Shown here: piece by piece, positions 53,928 through 63,177 of the stretch
Numbering within the stretch: position 1 is the stretch's first letter
Layout: every line of letters starts with the position of its first letter
Source: Pseudomonadota bacterium
Lineage (GTDB): Bacteria > Pseudomonadota > Gammaproteobacteria > Steroidobacterales > Steroidobacteraceae
Assembly (NCBI GenBank): GCA_016720075.1
Contig: JADJXW010000001.1
Span: 186,001 to 250,000, forward strand
DNA length: 64,000 nucleotides
Direction of reading: 5' to 3'
Translations under genes and position numbers: made by a program
Notes under the pieces: model-generated
Seen by the model: only the letters and a program-made list of their open reading frames with translations
Databases searched by the model: none
Told to the model about the DNA's origin: nothing

Positions 53928-55187
53928 ATGACTGTCCATTTTCGTCGCGCGGGCCGCATCGGCCTGAAACTTGGAATCCTCACGCTGGCCGCGGCCATGC
54001 CGCTGGGCGCGCAGCAGGCGCCCATCGGCATCCCGCCCCCCGCGCTCACGCAGCCCAGCTACGCCTTCGACACCGCCGAGCAGCATGGCATCAGGGTGCA
54101 GGTGGTCACGCGCGGCCTGAACCACCCCTTCTCCATCGCGCTGCTGCCCGACGGCGATGCGCTGATCAGCGAGCGGGGCGGGGCGCTGCGGCTGCTGCGC
54201 AATGCGGCGGGCGCACCGGGGCGCCCCACCGCGCTCGAAGCGCAGCCGGTGCCGGGCCTGCCGGCGCTGGAAAAAGCCTATCGCAGCGCCGGCCTGCACG
54301 ACCTGGCGCTGCATCCGGATTTCGCCAGGAACCGGCTGGTCTATTTCACCTTCAACAGGGCCGGCGATTTCACGCCCGCCAGCGGCACCACCCCGGCGCG
54401 GCAGCAGAGCCGCTTGGCGGTGATGCGCGCGCGCTTCGACGGCAAGGCGCTGGTCGACGTGCAGGAGATCTTCCTGGGCAAATCCGGCGGCACCAGCGGG
54501 TCGCGCCTGGCTTTCTCTGGCGATGGTCTGCTCTACATACAGATCGGCGCGGCCTTCGGCGATGAGGCCCAGCGCATGGACAACACCATCGGCAAGGTGC
54601 TGCGCATCCGCGATGACGGCAGCATCCCGGCCGACAACCCCTGGGTGGGGCAGAAGGATGTAAATCCGGCGGTGTTCACGCGCGGACACCGCGATCCGCT
54701 GGCGCTCACCTGGCATCCGGGCGCGGGCGTCATGCTGTCTGCCGAGCATGGTCCCAATGGCGGCGATGAGCTCAACCTGCTCCGCGGCGGCAGGAATTTT
54801 GGCTGGCCGGTGGTCACCTTCGGCCACGGGTACGACGGCGCCGAGCTCGCGGCCTCGCCGGTGGCGCCCGGCATGGAGCCGCCGCTGGTGTTCTGGGTGC
54901 CGTCCATCGGGCCTTCCGGCCTTGCGGTGTACACCGGCGATCGTTTCCCGACCTGGAAGAACAACGTGTTCGTGGGCAGCGTGCGCCGCGGGCAGATCCC
55001 CGGCACCGGCAGCCTGGAGCGGGTGGTGCTGAACGACAAAATGCAGGAGCTGCGGCGCGAAACCCTGCTCGGCGGCCTGCACCAGCGCATCCGGGACGTG
55101 CGGCAGGGGCCGGACGGTCTTCTTTATGTGCTGACCGACGAGAACGACGGGGTTCTGCTGCGACTGGAACCCGATTCACGTCCATGA
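53928..55187 (+). CDS. PQQ-dependent aldose sugar dehydrogenase-like protein
   Basis: About 419 residues from the ATG at 53928. A signal peptide (ending PLGAQQAP) precedes a glucose/sorbosone dehydrogenase beta-propeller: GLNHPFSIALLPDGDALISE, LHDLALHPDFARNRLVYFTF, DNTIGKVLRIRDDGSIPADN, FTRGHRDPLALTWHPGAGVM, EHGPNGGDELNLLRGGRNFG, SIGPSGLAVYTGDRFPTWKN. The usual PQQ-contacting His, Arg and Gly-Asp-Glu positions appear in these blocks. It lacks the cytochrome domain of the related gene at 18.7 kb. It acts in the periplasm on aldoses. Its end is directly followed by the RES-Xre operator. Confidence 0.87.
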   Translation: MTVHFRRAGRIGLKLGILTLAAAMPLGAQQAPIGIPPPALTQPSYAFDTAEQHGIRVQVVTRGLNHPFSIALLPDGDALISERGGALRLLRNAAGAPGRPTALEAQPVPGLPALEKAYRSAGLHDLALHPDFARNRLVYFTFNRAGDFTPASGTTPARQQSRLAVMRARFDGKALVDVQEIFLGKSGGTSGSRLAFSGDGLLYIQIGAAFGDEAQRMDNTIGKVLRIRDDGSIPADNPWVGQKDVNPAVFTRGHRDPLALTWHPGAGVMLSAEHGPNGGDELNLLRGGRNFGWPVVTFGHGYDGAELAASPVAPGMEPPLVFWVPSIGPSGLAVYTGDRFPTWKNNVFVGSVRRGQIPGTGSLERVVLNDKMQELRRETLLGGLHQRIRDVRQGPDGLLYVLTDENDGVLLRLEPDSRP

Positions 55188-55191
55188 GTCT

Positions 55192-55229
55192 TTCCGGGGA
55201 AATATTTGAGCGCTATAATTTCCCCGGAA
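55192..55229 (+). promoter_or_regulatory. Operator and promoter of RES-Xre copy 2
   Basis: TTCCGGGGAAAT (55192-55203) and ATTTCCCCGGAA (55218-55229) are a perfect 12-bp inverted repeat with a 14-base spacer. A consensus -10 box TATAAT (55214-55219) lies across the spacer and the start of the right arm. The antitoxin ATG follows at 55238. A repressor bound here would directly cover the promoter. Confidence 0.8.
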
Positions 55230-55237
55230 GTATTCCT

Positions 55238-55618
55238 ATGGGCGCATTGCAACATAATCCAGTTGAGGCCAGTGCTCCGGCCACGCTTACCAAGGCGGTG
55301 GTGAGGGCGGCGGGGTTCCTGTCGCTGAGCCAGGCGGCGCTGGCCGATGTGCTGGGCATCAGTCCCGCCACGGCCTCGCGGCTGGTGGGCGGCAGCTATT
55401 CGCTGCAGCCCGCGCGCAAGCGCGAGTGGGAGTTCGCGCTGCTGTTCCTGCGCATGTTCCGCTCGCTGCAGGCCATCGTGGGCAACGACCACGATGCGCA
55501 GACCTGGCTCAGGAGCGAGAACCTCGCGCTGGGATCCCGTCCGCTCGAACTCATCCGCAGCGCAGAGGGCCTGGTGCGTGTCCTCCACTACCTGGACGCA
55601 AGCCGCGCTCGCCTCTGA
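55238..55618 (+). CDS. Xre/MbcA/ParS antitoxin of the RES pair, copy 2
   Basis: A 126-residue antitoxin from the ATG at 55238; the in-frame ATG at 55184 lies upstream of the promoter and is rejected. The HTH is at about residues 28-50 (FLSLSQAALADVLGISPATASRL). The DUF2384 part follows (LFLRMFRSLQAIVGNDHDAQ, LRSENLALGSRPLELIRSAE, GLVRVLHYLDASRARL), with the SENLALGSRPLELI signature. It overlaps the toxin gene by 41 bases. It is a typical full-size member, more so than copy 1. Confidence 0.9.
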   Translation: MGALQHNPVEASAPATLTKAVVRAAGFLSLSQAALADVLGISPATASRLVGGSYSLQPARKREWEFALLFLRMFRSLQAIVGNDHDAQTWLRSENLALGSRPLELIRSAEGLVRVLHYLDASRARL

Positions 55619-56321
55619 GCTGCGTCCCTGGCAGGGCGCGCTGTGGCGCGCGGTCGAGGCGCAGCATCGCGTGGCCACCGCAAGGCTGGTCGATACGCTG
55701 CAGGAACAGGCCCTGCTCGAGGACCTGCTCGAAAGCAGCAAGCCGGCAGCCGCCCGCCCGCCGAAGCACTACCTGCTGATGACGCCGTTCCGTTATCCGC
55801 CGCCGCATCCGGGTGGCTCGCGCTTTCGTGGCGCCAGCGATGCCGGCGTGTTCTACGGCGCGCAGCAGCGGCGCACGGCCTGCGCGGAGCTGGGCTACTG
55901 GCGCTGGCGCTTCCTGCTCGACAGCCCGAAGCTTGCGCGGCTCGAGCCGCTGCCGCAAACGCTGTTCGAGGTGCGCATCGATGGCGCGGCGATTGATCTG
56001 ACCGTTCCGCCGCTGTCGCGCGATGCCGCGGACTGGCGCAATCCGGCCGACTACCGGGCCTGCCAGCGACTGTCCCGCAACGCGCGCGCCGCCGGCGCGG
56101 GCCTCATCCGCTATGCCTCGGTGCGCGATCCCGAAGCCGGGCTCTGCGGCGCCGTGCTCGCGCCGGCCTGCTTTGCCGGGGAGCCCGCCAACGAGCAGTC
56201 CTGGTTCCTGGCGGTGACGCGCGAGCGGGTGCGCTGGCGGCGCGACTCGGCGCTGTTCGCCGAGGGGTTCGAGTTCGAGTGCGCCCACTGGGCCGGTGCG
56301 GGGCCGGCCGCGATTTCCTAA
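55578..56321 (+). CDS. RES-domain toxin, copy 2
   Basis: About 247 residues from the GTG at 55578, the first start that keeps the family N-terminus (WTQAALASELRPWQGALWRAVEAQHRVATA is split here by the start). The RES fold is seen in PFRYPPPHPGGSRFRGASDAG (Arg), VFYGAQQRRTACAELGYWRW (Glu) and AGLIRYASVRDPEAGLCGAV (Ser). These toxins cleave NAD+. It is intact, overlaps its antitoxin and is not a close relative of the RES protein at 22.7 kb. Confidence 0.87.
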   Translation: MSSTTWTQAALASELRPWQGALWRAVEAQHRVATARLVDTLQEQALLEDLLESSKPAAARPPKHYLLMTPFRYPPPHPGGSRFRGASDAGVFYGAQQRRTACAELGYWRWRFLLDSPKLARLEPLPQTLFEVRIDGAAIDLTVPPLSRDAADWRNPADYRACQRLSRNARAAGAGLIRYASVRDPEAGLCGAVLAPACFAGEPANEQSWFLAVTRERVRWRRDSALFAEGFEFECAHWAGAGPAAIS

Positions 56322-56346
56322 ACTGCCGTAACTGCCCGAGGCTCCC

Positions 56347-56766
56347 GTGGTCCAACCCTTCCATCTCGCCGTTCCCGTCAAAGACCTCGCCGAGGCGCGC
56401 CGTTTCTACGGCGGGCTGCTGGGCTGCGCCGAGGGGCGCAGCTCGCCCGAGTGGGTGGATTTCGACTTCTTCGGGCACCAGCTCGTGGCGCACCTTGATC
56501 ACGCGGGCGGCGCGGCCCGGCCCATCTACAACCCGGTCGATGGCAAGGATGTGCCGGTGCCGCACTTTGGCGTGGTGCTCGAATGGGACCACTGGCACCG
56601 GCTGGCCGAAACGCTGCAGGCCGCCGGCATCCGCTTCGGCATCGAGCCGGGCATCCGCTTCAAGGGCCAGGTGGGCGAGCAGGCGACGATGTTCTTCCAG
56701 GATCCGTCCGGCAACGCGCTGGAGTTCAAGGCCTTCCGCGACATGGGGCAGCTGTTCGCGAAATAG
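56347..56766 (+). CDS. VOC-family (glyoxalase-fold) protein
   Basis: A 139-residue single-domain protein from GTG 56347. It holds two beta-alpha-beta-beta-beta units: FHLAVPVKDLAEARRFYGGL, FDFFGHQLVAHL, then HFGVVLEWDHWHRLAETLQA and FFQDPSGNALEFKAF. His6, the second-unit His and the Glu in NALEFKAF are at the usual metal-binding places. Members are isomerases, dioxygenases or resistance proteins; the substrate is open. It starts 25 bases after the RES toxin gene. Confidence 0.82.
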   Translation: MVQPFHLAVPVKDLAEARRFYGGLLGCAEGRSSPEWVDFDFFGHQLVAHLDHAGGAARPIYNPVDGKDVPVPHFGVVLEWDHWHRLAETLQAAGIRFGIEPGIRFKGQVGEQATMFFQDPSGNALEFKAFRDMGQLFAK

Positions 56767-56892
56767 CCGAGGGCGGCGGTTGCCGCCATTCGGTAACCGA
56801 ATGTAGCCGCTTGCCGCGGCAGGACTTTCGCCCTCGCGAAGTACGCCGTCGCGATGCTGGCATCCGGCGGTATTCAAGGTTAGTTTCAGTTG

Positions 56893-57723
56893 ATGGGGTC
56901 ACGAGTCAGGCAGGTTCGCCAGCTACTCGGCCTGGCAACCGCCACGGCCTTGTGCGCGTTGCTGTCGGGCGCGCATGCCAATACCGCAGACGGACGGGCC
57001 AACGCTGCTGTGGCCATGGCCCCGCCGCCGCCGGAGTTCCGGCTGGCCCGCCTGGCCTACAACGACAACTTCGCGCTGGGCTTCGGCGGCTTCCGGGGCC
57101 GCGGCGGTTCCTGGACCACCGACGCGCCCGAGGCGGAGTACCACCTCACGCAGGGAATCCGCCGGCTCACGCGCATCAACACCATCGATCCGCTGCGCGC
57201 CGGTGGCGACGTGGTGCTGCCGGTGCGGCCCTTGGACGAGGATCTGTTCGACTATCCATTCCTCTATGCGGTGGAAGTCGGCCGCTGGTACCTGGACGAT
57301 GCCGAGGCCGCGCGGATGCGCGAGTACCTGCTGAAGGGCGGCTTCCTGATGGTGGATGATTTTCACGGTTCCGTGCAGTGGGAATCCTTCATGGAATCCA
57401 TGCGGCGCGTGTTCCCGGATCGCGAGGTGGTCGACATCCCCGAGGACCATGAGGTGTTCCATGTGGTGTGGGACCTTGACCAGAAGGTGCAGGTCCCGGG
57501 CATCTATGCACTGATGACCGGCCGCACCTACGAACAGGATGGCGTGCAGGCGCGCTGGCGCGGGGTGTTCGACGATCAGGGCCGGCTGATGGTGGCGATC
57601 AATTTCAACATGGACCTGGGCGATGCCTGGGAACACGCCGACACGCCGGAATATCCGCAGCACCTCACCGCGCTGGCCTACCGCATCGGCATCAGCTATG
57701 CGCTCTACTCGATGAGCCACTGA
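56893..57723 (+). CDS. DUF4159 protein
   Basis: About 276 residues from ATG 56893 (a TTG three bases earlier is possible). A signal peptide ends GAHAN. The DUF4159 domain then covers the rest: FRLARLAYNDNFALGFGGFR, EYHLTQGIRRLTRINTIDP, LDEDLFDYPFLYAVEVGRWY, EYLLKGGFLMVDDFHGSVQW, ISYALYSMSH. The fold resembles a class I glutamine-amidotransferase. DUF4159 genes are commonly found with vWA and MoxR genes, as here. Its stop overlaps the ATG of the next gene by one base. It lies 126 bases after the VOC gene, a likely promoter site of the operon. Confidence 0.85.
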   Translation: MGSRVRQVRQLLGLATATALCALLSGAHANTADGRANAAVAMAPPPPEFRLARLAYNDNFALGFGGFRGRGGSWTTDAPEAEYHLTQGIRRLTRINTIDPLRAGGDVVLPVRPLDEDLFDYPFLYAVEVGRWYLDDAEAARMREYLLKGGFLMVDDFHGSVQWESFMESMRRVFPDREVVDIPEDHEVFHVVWDLDQKVQVPGIYALMTGRTYEQDGVQARWRGVFDDQGRLMVAINFNMDLGDAWEHADTPEYPQHLTALAYRIGISYALYSMSH

Positions 57724-59970
57724 TGCTCGACTTCCTGCTCGGACACTCGATATGGGCCTTTCGCAGCGGAGAGCTGGCGTTCGCGCGCGGCTGGCCGCTG
57801 TGGCTGCTGTTCGCGCTGGCGGGCGCGGGCCTGGCGGCCATCGTCTTCACGCTGCTGCGCAGGAGCGAGCTCAACATCCTGCAGCGAGGCGTGATCGGGC
57901 TGCTGCAGTTCGCGTTCCTCGCGCTGGCGCTGCTGCTGCTGTGGCGGCCGGTGCTGAACGTGGAGCGCATCCGCGATCGCGAGAACGTGGTGGCGGTGGT
58001 GGTTGATGACTCCGGCAGCATGAATGCGCCGCATGGGCAGCAGGGCTCGTGGCGCGAGCAGGCGGTGCGCGCGCTGCAGGATTCCGGCGCGCTGGAGCAG
58101 ATCGGCGCCAGCTCCGAGCTGCGGCTGTTCGCGTTCGATGATCGCGCGCAGTCACTCGAATCGCTCGATGCGCTGCCGGGCGGCGCTGGCGCCACGCGCA
58201 TCGGCGATGCGCTGACGACGGTCACGCAGATGGCCGCCAGCGTGCCGATGGCCGCGGTGGTGCTGGTGAGCGATGGCGCCGAGAACGGCGGCTCGCTCGA
58301 TGAAGCGCAGCTGGCGCGGCTGGCGGCCACGGGCATTCCGGTGCACGCCATCGGCGTGGGACCTGAGCAGTCCGACAACGACGTGGAACTCGAACAGCTG
58401 CAGGCGCCGGACTCGGCGGTGGCCGGCGAAATGCTGCGCGCCGTGGTGTCGATTCGGCACCAGCGCCAGCGGGGCACCCGCGTGCGCGTGTATGACGGCG
58501 AGAAACTCGTGGCCGCGCAGGAAGTGCCGCTGCCCGGCAAGGCCGGACTCACCACGGTGGGCATCGAGTTCCCGGCCGGGGAAGAAGGGGTTCGCGACCT
58601 GCGCGTGGCCCTTGATGCGGTGAACGACGAGGCGAGCGCGCTCAACAATGAACGGCGCGCGATTATCGATGTGGATGGCCGGCCGCGCAGCGTGCTGTAC
58701 ATCGAGGGCGAGCCGCGCTGGGAATACAAGTTCATGCGCCGCGCGGCCGATGGCGATCGCTCGCTGCGCGTGGTGAGCGCGATGCGCGCCACGCCCAATC
58801 GCTTCTACCGCCAGGGCGTGAAGTCCGGCGATGAACTGAAAGAGGGGCTGCCGGAGAGCGAGGCCGAACTGGATGCGTTCGATGCCGTCATCCTCGGCAG
58901 CATCGAGGCGGCGGCGTTCTCGCGCGAACAGCACGAATGGCTGAAGGACTACGTGGATCGGCGCGGCGGCTCGCTGCTGATGCTGGCCGGCCGTGATGGC
59001 ATGGGCGATGGCGGCTGGGGGCGCGTGCCGGTGCAGGCGCTGCTGCCCGCGCGGCTGCCCGGCGGTCCGCAGCCCAGCTATGGTTCGCTCAGCACCCGCG
59101 CGCGGCTGACCACGTACGGAGAGGAATCCCCGATCGGCCGTCTCGATGCCGATCCGGTGAAGAACCAGAAGCTGTGGTCCGAGCTGCCGTCGCTGACCGA
59201 CTTCCAGAACATCGGTCCGCTGCGCCCGGGCGCCGTGGTGCTGCTCGAGGCCCAGTCGGCGCAGCGCGCCGATCCGCTGCTGGTGTGGCAGCGCTATGGC
59301 CGCGGCTCCACCTGGCTGCTGGCCACGGCCAGCAGCTGGCGCTGGCAGATGCGCCTGCCGCTGGAGGACCAGCGCCACGAGCAGTTCTGGCGCCAGCTAT
59401 TGCACGCGCTGGCCGCACCCGCGCCATCGCGGCTGCTCATTGCAAGCTGAACGCACCGTCTACGAAGACGAAGGCACGCTGCAGCTCGAGGCGCAGGTGC
59501 TGGATGAGACCTTCCGTCCCGTTCCCGGTGCGGTGGTGAACGTGACCGCCGCAGCCGACAGCGGCGACATCGCGCCGGTGACCGTGGAACCTTCCGGCCG
59601 CGACGATGGTCGCTACCGCCTGCGGGTGCAGGCCGCCGTGCCCGGCATGTATCGTGTGCAGATGACGGCGAAGGTGGGTGACCGAGCGCTGGGCGAGGCC
59701 GAGACGCATCTGCGCCGGGTCGATGGCGTGCGCGAGCAGTTCGGCCTGTATCAGCACCGCCCGATGCTCGAGCGCATTGCCCGCGAGACCGGCGGCCGCT
59801 ACTGGGCGCTGGGCGATCTGGCCGGCCTGCCGGAGGCCATCCGCTACTCACGCGCCGGCATGGTCGAGCGACAGACGCTCGACCTGTGGAACATACCGCT
59901 GGCGCTGCTGCTGCTGGCGCTGCTGAAGCTCTCGGAATGGATGCTGCGTCGGCTCTGGAGGCGGCTGTGA
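57723..59970 (+). CDS. vWA-domain membrane protein (one frameshift)
   Basis: About 748 residues when one base is removed. Two membrane helices (PLWLLFALAGAGLAAIVFTL and GVIGLLQFAFLALALLLLW) precede a von Willebrand A domain with the MIDAS motif VVVDDSGSM and a later AAVVLVSDGAENGG. An amidotransferase-like domain follows (DAVILGSIEAAAFSREQHEW, GGSLLMLAGRDGMGDGGWG). The frame ends near 59445 and continues one frame over with ERTVYEDEGTLQLEAQVLDE, a beta-sandwich, and a last membrane helix (LALLLLALLKLSEWMLRRL). The protein would display its domains in the periplasm. The GTG of the next gene overlaps its stop. Confidence 0.82.
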
Positions 59971-60920
59971 AGCCCGGCATGACGGCACGGCGCATCGCGT
60001 GCATCGCAATGGGCCTGCTGGGCGCGGCCTCGGCGCGCGCCGCGACGCAGGTGCTCGTGGTGGCCGGTCTTGGCGGCGAAACGCAGTATGAAGAGCGCTT
60101 CACGCAGTGGAGCCAGACGATGGCCGGCGCCGCCATCACGGCCACCGGCAACAAGGACACCGTCGTGCGCCTGGCCGGCGAGGCGGCGACCCGCGAGGCC
60201 ATCACGCGCGAGCTGGCGCGCATCACTCGCGAACTCGCGGCGGGCGACCAGTTCATGCTGATGCTGGTGGGCCATGGCAGCTTCGATGGCAACGAATACC
60301 GGCTGAACCTGCCGGGCCCGGACATCACGGGCAGCGAGCTGCTGGCGCTGCTCGAGAAGATGCCCGCCGGCGTGCCGCAGCTCATCGTCAACGGCACCAG
60401 CAGCAGTGGCGCCGTCGCCGAGAAATGGACGCGCGCGAACCGCGTGATCATCACCGCCACGCGCAGCGGTGGTGAGCGCAATGCCACGCGCTTCGCCGGT
60501 TACTGGGCCGAAGCGATGACGCAGGACGCCGCTGACCGCGACAAGGACGGCGCCGTCACCGCGCAGGAAGCCTATGACTACGCCACGCGCAAGGTGGCCG
60601 ATGCGTTCAAGGCCGATGCGGCGCTCCTTACCGAGCACGCCAAGCTCACGGGCAGCGAACCCGGTCGATTCGTGGTCGCGCGGCTGGGCGCCGCGGCGCT
60701 GTTCGCCAGTGATCCGGAGCTGATCGCGCTGCGCCGCCAGCAGGGTGGCATCGAAAGCCGGCTCGCGGGCCTGAAGCCGCTGAAGACCGACCTGCCGCGC
60801 GAGGAGTACTACAACCGCATCGAGCCGGTGCTGGTGGAGCTGGCGAAGCTGGGCGAGAAGGTGGACGCGCGGCTGGCCGCGCTGGGCGTGAAGTCGGGAG
60901 GCGGCAATGCGGTTCGTTGA
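59967..60920 (+). CDS. Exported caspase-fold-like protein, catalytic Cys apparently absent
   Basis: About 317 residues from the GTG at 59967, which overlaps the previous stop (GTGA). A signal peptide (CIAMGLLGAASARA) is followed by a caspase/C13-peptidase-like core: QVLVVAGLGGETQYEERF, FMLMLVGHGSFDG (His103 in the HG dyad) and QLIVNGTSSSGAVAEKWTRA. At the last block, where cysteine peptidases carry Cys in a small-residue loop, there are three serines (146-148) and no Cys. It may be a non-catalytic relative or use Ser. A helical C-terminal part ends in basic residues. The family call rests on motif memory only. Confidence 0.6.
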   Translation: MKPGMTARRIACIAMGLLGAASARAATQVLVVAGLGGETQYEERFTQWSQTMAGAAITATGNKDTVVRLAGEAATREAITRELARITRELAAGDQFMLMLVGHGSFDGNEYRLNLPGPDITGSELLALLEKMPAGVPQLIVNGTSSSGAVAEKWTRANRVIITATRSGGERNATRFAGYWAEAMTQDAADRDKDGAVTAQEAYDYATRKVADAFKADAALLTEHAKLTGSEPGRFVVARLGAAALFASDPELIALRRQQGGIESRLAGLKPLKTDLPREEYYNRIEPVLVELAKLGEKVDARLAALGVKSGGGNAVR

Positions 60921-63177
60921 ATCCCCGCGCATGCTGGCAGCGGCCTGCGTGGCAGGCCTGGGCCTCGCGCTGTCGATGGCGGCCACCGCGCAGCAGATCG
61001 ACTACGACAGCGCCCGCCCCGCGGCGCTGCGCAAATGCGATGAGCCGCTGCACCGGGGGCGTGTGGAAGACGCCCGTGCCTGCCTGCGTCCGCTGCTGCG
61101 CGATGCGGCGCCGGTGATTCGCGCCGAAGCCGCGTGGGCGCTGGGTGACCTGCGCAATGCCAACGAGTTCTTCCGCGAGGCTGCCGCGGCCGAGCCGCGC
61201 GCCACGCGGCCACGCGTGCGCTGGGGCCGCATGTACCTGGACGCCAGCCAGCATGCCGATGCGGCGAAGCTGTTCCAGGAAGCGCTGAACATCGACAAGG
61301 GCGACCGGGGCGCGAGGCTCGCGATGGCGCGGCTGATGGCCGAGCAGTTCGACGGCGATGTGATGGACCAGGTCGCGTTGCTGCAGTCCGAGGATCCGGG
61401 CCAGGTGGAAACCCACCTGGTCGCCGCGCGGGTGTCGATCGAACGCGGCGAGCTGGATGCGGCCGTGCGTTCCGCGCAGCGCGCGCTCACGCTTGCCGAG
61501 CAGCAGAAGCTGCCGCCGGTCGAGGCGCAGACGCTGCTGGCCGCCATCGAAGTGGTGCGCAATCGCGACCCCGGCCAGTGGACGCGCGCGGTGCTGGCGT
61601 ACAACCCGCGCTACGGCACGCTGTTCGAGCGGCTGGCGCATTTCGAGGTGATCCGTCGTCGCTACAAGGAAGCCGATGTGTGGCTGAAGCGCGCGGTGGC
61701 GGTGCAGCCGGACCTGTGGTCCGCGCAGCGCGAGCTGGGCCTGAACATGATGCGCCTCGGCCAGATGACCGAGGCGCGCGCGCCGCTGGTGGCGGCCTAC
61801 GAGGGCGATCCGTTCAACACCACCACGGTGAACACGCTGCGGCTGCTCGACAGCCTGGCGCAGTTCGAGATCATCGACACCCCGGCGCCGGCGCTGAAAC
61901 TGATGCTGAACAAGAGCGAGTCGGGACCACTGCGGCCGTATGTGGAGAAGCTGGCGCAGGAGTCCATGGCACTGTTCTCGAAGCGCTATGGCTACACGCC
62001 CGAGGGCCCCGTGGGCGTCGAGATCTATCCCAACCACGATGACTTCGCGGTGCGCATCGCGGGCCTGCCGGGCATCGGCCTGCTGGGCGTGACCTTCGGC
62101 GACCTGGTGGCGATGGACAGTCCCTCGGGCCGCAAGAGCGGCGACTTCCACTGGGGCAGCACGCTGTGGCACGAGATGGCGCATGTGTACACGCTGGGCG
62201 CGACGCGTCACCGCGTGCCGCGCTGGCTCTCCGAAGGGCTGTCGGTATTCGAGGAATGGACCACGGGCCCCACGCCGGGCGTGTCTATCGGTCCGAACGT
62301 GATCGATACCTTCGCCGCGGGAAAATTCCTGCCCATCGCGAAGCTCGACGATGGGTTCATGCGGCCTTCGTACGAAGGCCAGGTGCAGATGGCCTACATG
62401 CAGGCCGGCCTCATGTGCCTGTTCGCGGACCAGCGCTGGGGATTCGCGAAGCTGGCGCAGTTCCTGCGTGCCTTCAACGATGATGCGATGACCACGGCCA
62501 CCGCGGTCCGCACGGCCTTCGGCGTGAGCGAAGAGCAGTTCGACCGCGAGTTCACCGAGTTCATGAAGCTGCGCTTCCAGGCCTACCTGACCGATCCCAA
62601 GCGCTGGGCCAACCAGATGCAGCGCGCGCACACCATGCTCGAGGCGCGCAACTTCCCGGCAGCCCGCGACGCCGCACAGGCCACCGTGATGATGCTGCCG
62701 GAGTTCACCAGCGAAGGCAGCGCCTATGAGGTGCTGGCTGCCGCCGAAGAAGGCCTGAACAACACGGCCGGCGCCATCGCGGCGCTCACGGCCTGGCGCA
62801 AGGCCGGCGGCTGGGATCCGGCGGGCCTTCGCAAGCTGGGGGCGCTGCTGCTGGCCGCCAAGCGCGACGCCGATGCCGCCGAAGTGCTGGCTGCCGTGAA
62901 TTATGCCGACCCGCTGACGGTGGATGGCCACGACCAGTTGGGCGCGCTGCTGCTCGCGCAGCGCAAGGGGCCCGAGGCGCTGCGTGAGTACCAGGTGCTG
63001 CTGGCGCTTCAGCCGCTGGATACCGCGGCGGCCAACTATGGCCTTGCCCGCGCCTATCGTCTCACCGGCGATGCCGCTGAGGCCCGCCGCCGACTGCTCG
63101 AAGCCCTGGACACCGCACCCAACTATCGGCCCGCGCAGAAACTCTTGCTGGAAATGACTGGAGATCGCACACCATGA
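60907..63177 (+). CDS. TPR protein with gluzincin peptidase (MA-like) domain
   Basis: A 756-residue exported protein (signal peptide ending AATAQQ). Residues about 30-320 form TPR-like helical repeats (ADAAKLFQEALNIDKGDRGA, LDAAVRSAQRALTLAEQQKL, ADVWLKRAVAVQPDLWSAQR). A peptidase domain at about 340-560 has the zinc motif H422-EMAH (LWHEMAHVYTLG) and the third ligand Glu in WLSEGLSVFEEW. More TPRs follow to the end. It probably cuts or binds protein in the periplasm. It overlaps the previous gene by 14 bases and the moxR gene by four (ATGA). Confidence 0.83.
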   Translation: MRFVESPRMLAAACVAGLGLALSMAATAQQIDYDSARPAALRKCDEPLHRGRVEDARACLRPLLRDAAPVIRAEAAWALGDLRNANEFFREAAAAEPRATRPRVRWGRMYLDASQHADAAKLFQEALNIDKGDRGARLAMARLMAEQFDGDVMDQVALLQSEDPGQVETHLVAARVSIERGELDAAVRSAQRALTLAEQQKLPPVEAQTLLAAIEVVRNRDPGQWTRAVLAYNPRYGTLFERLAHFEVIRRRYKEADVWLKRAVAVQPDLWSAQRELGLNMMRLGQMTEARAPLVAAYEGDPFNTTTVNTLRLLDSLAQFEIIDTPAPALKLMLNKSESGPLRPYVEKLAQESMALFSKRYGYTPEGPVGVEIYPNHDDFAVRIAGLPGIGLLGVTFGDLVAMDSPSGRKSGDFHWGSTLWHEMAHVYTLGATRHRVPRWLSEGLSVFEEWTTGPTPGVSIGPNVIDTFAAGKFLPIAKLDDGFMRPSYEGQVQMAYMQAGLMCLFADQRWGFAKLAQFLRAFNDDAMTTATAVRTAFGVSEEQFDREFTEFMKLRFQAYLTDPKRWANQMQRAHTMLEARNFPAARDAAQATVMMLPEFTSEGSAYEVLAAAEEGLNNTAGAIAALTAWRKAGGWDPAGLRKLGALLLAAKRDADAAEVLAAVNYADPLTVDGHDQLGALLLAQRKGPEALREYQVLLALQPLDTAAANYGLARAYRLTGDAAEARRRLLEALDTAPNYRPAQKLLLEMTGDRTP

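Noticed and set aside
55184..55237. N-terminal extension of the second Xre antitoxin (ATG 55184)
   Set aside because: The extension covers the operator and the TATAAT box, so it is not transcribed from that promoter.
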